From positions 719 to 7,713 of the forward strand of contig DMQR01000187.1 of assembly GCA_003455605.1 (NCBI GenBank): DNA of 6,995 nucleotides, read 5' to 3'. Shown here piece by piece: positions 1 through 6,995 of this stretch (its first letter is position 1; every line of letters begins with the position of its first letter). The notes under the pieces were generated by a model that was not told the DNA's origin, did not search any database, and was given only the letters and a program-made list of their open reading frames with translations. The translations under genes were made by a program, and so were the position numbers. The DNA is from Cryomorphaceae bacterium. Its GTDB lineage: Bacteria; Bacteroidota; Bacteroidia; Flavobacteriales; Schleiferiaceae.

Positions 1-10
1 ATTTTTGAAT

Positions 11-1846
11 ATGAAAAAGATTTTCGTCGTACTCATACTCATTTTTGCCCTACCGGCGGCAGGACAGAAATTATCGAAGATTGAACCGGCCTCTTGGTGG
101 CGTGGAATGGAACTCGACACCGTAGAATTTATGGTCTATGGTAAAGATATTTCCGACCTCACGGCTGTTGGGAAAGAATTGAAAGTTCTGGGTACCACAA
201 CATTGGAAAGCCCAAACTATTTGTTTGTAGAAGTCGTCATTCCTGATGCTACCCGTATTGGAGCACATAAGTTGCTCTTTAAAGATGAAAAGGGTCGCCA
301 CAAAGGGACATTAGCCATTAAGGTTTTGGAGCGCGAGGAAAACTCATCGAAACGTAAGGGCTTTAACTCGGCGGATTTTATTTATCTAATCACTCCTGAT
401 CGTTTCAGAAATGGCGATCCTTCAAATGACCGAGTTAAAGGCATGTTTGAGGGGTCGAACCGTGATTTTATTGGCGGGAGACACGGGGGTGATTTGGCGG
501 GGATCATTGAGAGCTTGGATTATTTCGAAAAGATGGGAATCTCTAGCTTATGGTTGAATCCTGTGCTCGAGAATAACATGGAGACCTACAGCTATCATGG
601 GTACGCCATGACGGATTTATACAATGTGGATCCACGCTACGGGACGAATGAGCAATACAAGGAATTGGCAGATAAGGCTAAGGAAAGAGGTATTGGGATT
701 ATTATGGACCAAGTGGCGAATCACATCGGAAGCTTGCACCCGTGGATGAGTGATTTACCCAGTGAGGACTGGGTGAATCAATGGTCGGAGTTCACGCAAA
801 CGAATCACATGAAAGTCAGTAGGTTCGATCCGCACGGAGCGGAGGTGGACCGCAGGCAATTCACGGACGGATGGTTTGTGGAGACGATGCCGGATTTGAA
901 CCAGCGCAACGAGAAATTGGCCCGTTACCTTATTCAAAACTCAATCTGGTGGGTGGAATATTTGGGACTACACGGTATTCGTATGGATACTTGGCCTTAC
1001 CCGGATAAGCAATTTTTGGTAGATTGGACCGAAGCCATTCTTCAGGAATATCCGAATTTAAACATCGTCGGCGAGGAATGGGTCAGTAATCCATCATTAA
1101 TCAGCTATTGGCAAGCGGGTACAGCGAAGATGGACGATTATACCAGCTATTTACCCAGTGTTATGGACTTCCCATTGCAAAGCGCAGTTGTCGATGGATT
1201 AATGGGTGAAACTTCTTGGAGAAGTAGTATGACCAAGATTTACGAAAGCTTGGCCAATGACTACATGTATGGGGATATCAACAACATCATGATTTTCCCG
1301 GATAACCACGATATGAGCCGAATCTACACTCGTCTTAATGAGGATTTTGATAAGTGGAAAATGGCGATGACCTTGTTCTTTACAACTCGCGGTACCCTGC
1401 AGTTTTACTATGGAACAGAAATCTTGATGAATAATCCAGGCACGGAAGATCACGGTGTCATTCGTTCTGATTTTCCTGGCGGTTGGGAAGGGGACGCCGT
1501 GAATGCATTTACTGGCGAAGGACTGACTGCCCAGCAAAAAGAAGCTCAAGGGTTTATTCGCGTTTTGGCCAATTTGCGACGTCAATCGTTTGCATTGAAC
1601 ATGGGCGAAATGCTACACTACATCCCTCAAGATGAGGTCTACGTATACTTCAAATCGTTCGGTGATGAGCACAAGATGATTGTACTGAATCGCAATGATG
1701 GGGAAGTGGAACTTAGTTTGGAAAGATTCCAACAAGGTCTTGAAGGCTTTACCCGTATGGATAATGTTTGGACTGGTGAGGTGGAGGAAATTGGTACCAC
1801 ATTAAAGCTAGCGCCAATGGGATCATACATTTTTGACCTTAAATAA
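11..1846 (+). CDS. susA: SusA-like periplasmic neopullulanase / alpha-amylase (GH13)
   Basis: Endo-acting glycoside hydrolase of family 13 that would cleave alpha-1,4 (possibly alpha-1,6) glucan oligomers in the periplasm. From the ATG the protein has 611 residues, close to Bacteroides SusA. Residues 1-18 are a signal peptide ending AAG before Q. Residues about 20-110 match the cyclomaltodextrinase N-terminal beta domain, with the hallmark P-x-S-W-W-x-G-M. The (beta/alpha)8 barrel carries all GH13 blocks: DQVANH at 233-238, MPDLN at 293-297, GIRMD with nucleophile Asp326, GEEW with acid/base Glu355, and NHD at 432-434. The last 80 or so residues form the beta-rich C-terminal domain, ending GSYIFDL. 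The ATG at 11 is preferred to an in-frame TTG at 5 because the signal peptide then begins MKK. The gene is intact and runs into the esterase with a 2-base gap. Family and fold are secure; exact substrate preference is inferred. Confidence 0.93.
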   Translation: MKKIFVVLILIFALPAAGQKLSKIEPASWWRGMELDTVEFMVYGKDISDLTAVGKELKVLGTTTLESPNYLFVEVVIPDATRIGAHKLLFKDEKGRHKGTLAIKVLEREENSSKRKGFNSADFIYLITPDRFRNGDPSNDRVKGMFEGSNRDFIGGRHGGDLAGIIESLDYFEKMGISSLWLNPVLENNMETYSYHGYAMTDLYNVDPRYGTNEQYKELADKAKERGIGIIMDQVANHIGSLHPWMSDLPSEDWVNQWSEFTQTNHMKVSRFDPHGAEVDRRQFTDGWFVETMPDLNQRNEKLARYLIQNSIWWVEYLGLHGIRMDTWPYPDKQFLVDWTEAILQEYPNLNIVGEEWVSNPSLISYWQAGTAKMDDYTSYLPSVMDFPLQSAVVDGLMGETSWRSSMTKIYESLANDYMYGDINNIMIFPDNHDMSRIYTRLNEDFDKWKMAMTLFFTTRGTLQFYYGTEILMNNPGTEDHGVIRSDFPGGWEGDAVNAFTGEGLTAQQKEAQGFIRVLANLRRQSFALNMGEMLHYIPQDEVYVYFKSFGDEHKMIVLNRNDGEVELSLERFQQGLEGFTRMDNVWTGEVEEIGTTLKLAPMGSYIFDLK

Positions 1847-1848
1847 GC

Positions 1849-2817
1849 ATGCGAGGACTGTTCTTTAGTATTGTAATGGCCTTTGCGGGGGTAAGTTGTT
1901 CGAATAACGAAGTTGTCCGCACTGAAGCTAATATCCACTGGGATACGATATCTGGGGTTAGCGCTGGTACTTTATTGCGGTTTGATAATGCTCATGCTAT
2001 ACCTTGGTTGAGTGCCCGCCCTTTAGATGTTTGGTTACCCAGTTCATACAATGGCAAGCGTAAGCACGCCGTGCTGTATATGTATGATGCTCAGATGCTA
2101 TTTAATTCGAAGTTCACTTGGAATCACCAGGAATGGCGAGTAGATGAGATCTTGGATAGTTTAATTACCAGCAAGGCAATCCTACCCACCATCGCGGTAG
2201 GGCTCCACAATGGTGGTATGATGCGCAACTTCGAATATTTTCCTCAAAAGCCGTTCAATACACTAAAGAGTAGGTTTTCAGATTCTACCATGGCGGATAT
2301 TGCAAAGCGCTATGGATCAGATTCTACCTTCCCTATACGAAGCGATCAGTATTTACAATACATTGTGGAAGGAGTGAAGCCGCTGGTAGATTCCACTTTT
2401 GCGGTATATACTGATAAAGGCGCCACGGCTGTGGCAGGGAGTTCTATGGGAGGCTTGATGAGCATGTACGCCATTGGAGAATACCCTTATGTGTTTGGCA
2501 CTGCACTCTGTATGAGCACGCATTGGCCAGGGGGTTTTAGCTCAAATGAGGAGATTCCAAATGCTTTCCAGGCGTACGTGGCGGAATACATTCGTCCGGA
2601 ACGTGTTGGCAAGATTTACTTTGATTATGGAACGGAGACATTGGACGGCATGTACGAGCCCTTTCAGAATGTTGTAAACCAAGTGTTGTTGGACAATGGG
2701 TTTGTTTCAGAAGGCAATTGGATTACGCAGAAGTTCCCCGGTGCGTCACACGACGAGAAGAGTTGGGCCAAGCGTTTACATGTTCCCCTCACATTTGCGT
2801 TCGCAAAGCAGCACTAG
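1849..2817 (+). CDS. Lipoprotein alpha/beta-hydrolase esterase (enterochelin esterase / esterase D type)
   Basis: Predicted outer- or inner-membrane lipoprotein of 322 residues in the putative esterase family (PF00756 type). The N-terminus is a short hydrophobic signal ending AGVSC, with Cys17 as the likely lipidated residue; the residues after it (SNNE) are not a clear Bacteroidota surface-export signal. The nucleophile elbow GSSMGG places Ser199 as catalytic serine, and GASHDEKSW gives His301 as the probable catalytic histidine. The acid is probably in YFDYGTETLD (Asp259, Glu263 or Asp266). An early beta strand ending LYMYDAQ is also typical of the family. The ATG lies 2 bases after the neopullulanase stop, so the two are almost certainly co-transcribed and perhaps translationally coupled. 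That context suggests work on glucans or their acyl decorations, but the substrate cannot be read from sequence; feruloyl, acetyl or other ester cleavage are all possible. Confidence 0.85.
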   Translation: MRGLFFSIVMAFAGVSCSNNEVVRTEANIHWDTISGVSAGTLLRFDNAHAIPWLSARPLDVWLPSSYNGKRKHAVLYMYDAQMLFNSKFTWNHQEWRVDEILDSLITSKAILPTIAVGLHNGGMMRNFEYFPQKPFNTLKSRFSDSTMADIAKRYGSDSTFPIRSDQYLQYIVEGVKPLVDSTFAVYTDKGATAVAGSSMGGLMSMYAIGEYPYVFGTALCMSTHWPGGFSSNEEIPNAFQAYVAEYIRPERVGKIYFDYGTETLDGMYEPFQNVVNQVLLDNGFVSEGNWITQKFPGASHDEKSWAKRLHVPLTFAFAKQH

Positions 2818-2836
2818 GTAATTTTTGGAGTTAGAT

Positions 2837-5095
<2,259 letters not shown>

Positions 5096-5111
5096 TCAAG
5101 GTTAATCCCTT

Positions 5112-5306
5112 CTATTGGAACTTAGCAACCTTCTCATCGTTGCTTAATCTATTCTCTCCCAGGTGGTATTGGACGTTGCTTAGAAATTCAGAGCTTGTTT
5201 TAAGCTTTTGGAGTTCTAGGACCAATTCATTGGTTGCGGTATCTAAGGTAGCGAATCACCATTCATACTCTGGGTCTTGTCTAGTTGTTTTGGAGTGAGT
5301 AGGCAT
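5112..5306 (-). pseudogene. Interrupted small ORF (64 codons, one in-frame TGA), possible gene remnant
   Basis: On the minus strand one frame runs from an ATG at 5306-5304, inside the 3' end of tspO, to a TAG at 5114-5112. It is broken only by a TGA at 5258-5256, directly after a TGG codon. The part before the stop reads MPTHSKTTRQDPEYEW. The 47 codons after it are charged and heptad-like (for example NELVLELQKLK, then SEFLSNVQYHLGENRLSND), as expected of a coiled coil rather than of random DNA. No in-frame ATG follows the TGA; a TTG codon could serve. The second part weakly resembles the C-terminal coiled-coil arm of valyl-tRNA synthetase (pattern FL-x2-V-x3-L), but I cannot confirm this. 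It could be a decayed gene, a small gene with a sequencing error or a TGG-to-TGA mutation, or a chance open frame. Function unknown. Confidence 0.3.
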
Positions 5307-5739
5307 TCAGCGTAATCGCGATACTTAGCCACACTACGTATGGAGTGAGCAGCCAAGTAAGCCGGGGTAGATAAGGCTTTGCCTTAATAGCCATAAAACC
5401 CACCACAAAGACAAGTAGGATGATTTCAAACAATGCCACACCCATCCAATGTAGATCGAAGAATAATGGATTCCAAAGGATGTTCAGGACCAATTGGACC
5501 CCATAGATCCATAAAATCGTTTTACTAAGTGCTTCAATTTGAGCAGCTTTATTCATGAAAATACTTAAACATACCATGATTAATGTCCATGAGGTACCAA
5601 ATACCCAACCTGGAGGCGTCCATGGCGCTTTATTGAGGTTCGTGTACCAACTTCCTGTCGGGCCTTCACCCATCAAGTAACTGCCCAAAGCGAGGGCGCC
5701 AAAATTCAAAACGAAAAAGAAGAGGAGTCTAAGGGTCAT
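5281..5739 (-). CDS. tspO: TspO/MBR family tryptophan-rich membrane protein
   Basis: Five-helix integral membrane protein of the translocator protein/peripheral benzodiazepine receptor family. Bacterial members bind tetrapyrroles such as porphyrins and are tied to light, oxygen or stress responses. The 152 residues fit the family, with helices at roughly 5-23, 44-63, 74-94, 100-118 and 125-146. Nine tryptophans are present. Signature segments are GSWYTNLNKAPWTPPGWVFG (29-48, with Pro42-Pro43), QLVLNILWNPLFF (82-94) and PYVVWLSIAITLN (133-145, with Pro133, Trp137, Ala141 and Asn145 in the P-x3-W-x3-A-x3-N pattern). It has its own promoter (5762-5792) and is divergent from the T9SS cargo gene. 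An interrupted small frame overlaps its last 26 bases. No photolyase or carotenoid gene, often found near tspO in marine Bacteroidota, is in view. The specific ligand in this organism is unknown. Confidence 0.95.
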   Translation of the reverse strand: MTLRLLFFFVLNFGALALGSYLMGEGPTGSWYTNLNKAPWTPPGWVFGTSWTLIMVCLSIFMNKAAQIEALSKTILWIYGVQLVLNILWNPLFFDLHWMGVALFEIILLVFVVGFMAIKAKPYLPRLTWLLTPYVVWLSIAITLNAYSLQNN

Positions 5740-5761
5740 GTAGTTTATTTCAAGGTGTTTT

Positions 5762-5792
5762 CAAATTTACTGTTTAATATTGGCCATTCCAA
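5762..5792 (-). promoter_or_regulatory. Bacteroidota-type promoter for tspO
   Basis: On the minus strand a TTG (5792-5790) is followed after exactly 20 bases by TAAATTTG (5769-5762). This fits the Bacteroidota primary-sigma pattern of TTTG/TTG, 19-21 bases, TAnnTTTG. The -7 element ends 22 bases before the tspO ATG, giving a short leader of about 15-18 bases. Both boxes and the spacing agree, so this is the best promoter in the window. Confidence 0.65.
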
Positions 5793-5795
5793 TGA

Positions 5796-5811
5796 TGCAT
5801 TTGCAATGCAA
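5796..5811. promoter_or_regulatory. Palindromic cluster upstream of the tspO promoter, possible operator
   Basis: Two overlapping perfect dyads sit here: TGCATT-TGC-AATGCA (5796-5810) and TTGCA-A-TGCAA (5801-5811). They begin 3 bases upstream of the tspO -33 box and lie about 100 bases before the divergent T9SS cargo gene, a natural place for a regulator serving either side. The regulator is not identifiable from the window, and short AT-rich dyads also occur by chance. Confidence 0.3.
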
Positions 5812-5914
5812 TTCGTTTCCCATATTCCGTATTTATTGAGATGCTATTAATTAGCGAGTGTGAGTGTATTTGATGATTTTATGTATTTTGGAAGGGAACA
5901 AAATCATTTAAGTC

Positions 5915-6886
5915 ATGAAAAAATTATTACTCTTCTTTTTTACGGTTTCAGGGAGCATGCTATTTGGGCAGACCTTATCTATGCCTACTATTCCCGCAGC
6001 TGGGGTCACCTACCCAATCACTATCAAATCGGATACTGTTCCTCATCCTAGTCAAGGTAATTGGGATTTTTCCAATGTTACCACTGATGCTACGGGAACA
6101 ATCGAATTCGAACCTATTTCTGCTACATCTTACTCAAGCAATTACCCTAATGCGACTCACGTCAAATATGAAGACGGGGGTAAATTCTTTTTAGGTTTTG
6201 ATACAAACGAATATACATTTCATGGTGAAATTACGGTTATCACAACGTCGTATCAAAATCCGTTAATTCTGCATACATATCCATTCGCTATTGGCGATTC
6301 TCATTCTGATTCAGAGTTGGATATATCATTTACTTGTAGTGGCTGTCCGCCATACATGGAGAGAGATGATGCTGTATATTCTGAATCTTTATCCTCAGGC
6401 TCCTTAACAATGCCAGACGGCACTGTCCATAATACGGCAACCTTAGTTTACACTACTAGAACTTTTAATGACGGGCAGATTGGATCGCCCACTTGTAACC
6501 TATTTCTAGAGCAATGGCTATGGTGGGTTCCGGGTTATCCCATGCCCGTGGCACAAACCCGCGAATTATCTACAACAGGTCCATGCCCCCCGAATGTTGG
6601 TTATCGGGAATCTAAGTTTTTAGTCGGTAACCCAATAGTAGTCGAGGAGAATGAATTCGATCGTTTGGCTATCTACCCTAATCCAGCTCAAGATTATATC
6701 GAGCTCCTGAATCTAGTGGATGATGAAATAGAGATTACTATTTCAGATATGTCCGGCAGAATCCTCATTGAGAAAGTCGTTTCGAGACAATCCAATAGAG
6801 TTAATACAGAGTCTCTATCACCAGGAATGTTTGTGTTAACCACAAATGATGTTAGTCAACGCGCTCAGAGATTTATAAAGAAATAA
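5915..6886 (+). CDS. Secreted protein of unknown function with T9SS type A C-terminal sorting domain
   Basis: Protein of 323 residues exported by Sec and then moved across the outer membrane by the type IX secretion system. Residues 1-18 are a signal peptide (MKK, then a leucine/phenylalanine core, ending FG before Q). Residues about 20-245 form a beta-rich region that I do not recognise, with four cysteines: Cys141 and Cys144 in a CSGC motif, Cys194 and Cys224, and a tryptophan cluster WLWW at 201-204. After the linker around VVEENEFD, residues about 250-323 are a Por-secretion-tail domain: IYPNPAQD at 253-260, ISDMSGRIL at 276-284, LSPGMFVL at 301-308 and a basic end RFIKK. The start is fixed by the signal peptide. 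It is a single-gene unit divergent from tspO, closed by the hairpin at 6901-6941. Export route is secure; the mature function is unknown (adhesin, matrix or binding protein are all possible). Confidence 0.88.
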   Translation: MKKLLLFFFTVSGSMLFGQTLSMPTIPAAGVTYPITIKSDTVPHPSQGNWDFSNVTTDATGTIEFEPISATSYSSNYPNATHVKYEDGGKFFLGFDTNEYTFHGEITVITTSYQNPLILHTYPFAIGDSHSDSELDISFTCSGCPPYMERDDAVYSESLSSGSLTMPDGTVHNTATLVYTTRTFNDGQIGSPTCNLFLEQWLWWVPGYPMPVAQTRELSTTGPCPPNVGYRESKFLVGNPIVVEENEFDRLAIYPNPAQDYIELLNLVDDEIEITISDMSGRILIEKVVSRQSNRVNTESLSPGMFVLTTNDVSQRAQRFIKK

Positions 6887-6900
6887 CTCCAAAAGTGAAT

Positions 6901-6941
6901 AAGGGCGCCTACTTTGAATAAAATAAGGCGACCTTAGTTTT
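6901..6941. terminator. Bidirectional hairpin terminator between convergent genes
   Basis: AAGGGCGCCT (6901-6910) pairs with AGGCGACCTT (6926-6935) in a 10-base-pair stem with one G/A mismatch and a 15-base AT-rich loop. On the plus strand a short T run (6938-6941) follows; on the minus strand TTTT also follows a few bases beyond the stem. It lies 14 bases after the stop of the T9SS cargo gene and just past the stop of the minus-strand gene at 6945, the expected place for a shared terminator. Confidence 0.6.
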
Positions 6942-6944
6942 ACG

Positions 6945-6995
6945 CTATAATTTCACAATGCGCTGTGCTGCCTTCCGCTCTTGAATTGACAAAGG
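6945..6995 (-). CDS. 3' end of a minus-strand gene, probable T9SS sorting-domain tail (partial)
   Basis: Only the last 16 codons and the TAG (6947-6945) are visible; the rest lies beyond the right edge. The visible residues PLSIQERKAAQRIVKL resemble the final beta strand and basic end of a type IX secretion C-terminal sorting domain, where a strand is followed by a polar turn and an ending such as RIVKL or RFIKK. The convergent neighbour ends in the same manner (QRAQRFIKK). Placement of the stop directly after a hairpin on the other side supports a real gene end. The identity of the mature protein cannot be known from here. Confidence 0.5.
   Translation of the reverse strand, partial: PLSIQERKAAQRIVKL

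Noticed and set aside
5..10. TTG at 5 as the start of the neopullulanase
   Set aside because: It would add only Met-Asn before the ATG at 11, which begins a textbook MKK signal peptide.
1199..1938. Minus-strand open frames of 99-128 codons opposite the neopullulanase
   Set aside because: They are shadows of an intact GH13 gene whose motifs are all present on the plus strand.
2794..2807. Perfect inverted repeat TTTGCGTTCGCAAA at the 3' end of the esterase gene as a terminator
   Set aside because: It lies within the last codons, and the nearest T run on the plus strand is 15 or more bases further on, with none on the minus side; the stem is short. Probably incidental.
5245..5266. ATG at 5266-5264 as the start of a gene just after tspO
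   Set aside because: The frame stops after seven codons; it could belong to the remnant at 5112-5306 only with a frameshift, and the frame from 5306 explains more sequence.
5843..5855. Near-palindrome GCTATTAATTAGC upstream of the T9SS cargo gene
   Set aside because: AT-rich, one mismatch, and not placed against a supported promoter; easily expected by chance.
5865..5890. TGTATTTG and GTATTTTG as -7 boxes for the T9SS cargo gene
   Set aside because: Each has one mismatch to TAnnTTTG and no TTG -33 box at 19-21 bases, so neither is supported well enough to list.
5860..6051. Open frame of 63 codons overlapping the start of the T9SS cargo gene
   Set aside because: It overlaps the signal peptide of a well-supported gene in another frame and has no recognisable features.

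Overview
The window looks like chromosomal DNA of a Bacteroidota member, most likely a marine or aquatic flavobacterium-like organism. The evidence is a SusA-type periplasmic neopullulanase, a monomeric NADP isocitrate dehydrogenase, a secreted protein with a type IX secretion (T9SS) C-terminal sorting domain, TAnnTTTG promoter elements, and starts that lack a clear Shine-Dalgarno sequence. The taxonomic call is inference; no rRNA or marker gene is present.

Layout. Positions 11-2817 (+) hold a two-gene starch-utilisation unit: a GH13 neopullulanase/alpha-amylase with a signal peptide, followed after only 2 bases by a lipoprotein esterase of the enterochelin-esterase/esterase D type. It is probably the downstream end of a larger polysaccharide locus cut off by the left edge. 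Positions 2837-5053 (-) hold a complete monomeric isocitrate dehydrogenase, convergent with the esterase across a 19-base gap. Positions 5112-5306 (-) hold a 64-codon coding-like frame interrupted by one in-frame TGA, overlapping the end of the next gene; it may be a decayed small gene. Positions 5281-5739 (-) encode a TspO/MBR tryptophan-rich membrane protein with a well-spaced Bacteroidota promoter and a palindromic cluster just upstream. Positions 5915-6886 (+) encode a 323-residue T9SS cargo protein of unknown function. A bidirectional terminator at 6901-6941 separates it from a minus-strand gene entering from the right edge, of which only the last 16 codons are visible; that tail also resembles a T9SS sorting domain.

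How the genes relate. The first two genes plausibly act together on glucans in the periplasm or outer membrane. Isocitrate dehydrogenase is central metabolism and TspO is a stress/tetrapyrrole-linked membrane protein; neither has an evident link to the starch genes. The right end is a cell-surface/secretion area. I found no tRNA, rRNA, IS element, CRISPR array or integrase. Most of the window is ordinary. The parts most worth a second look are the interrupted small frame at 5112-5306, the palindrome upstream of tspO, and the uncharacterised four-cysteine domain of the T9SS cargo.
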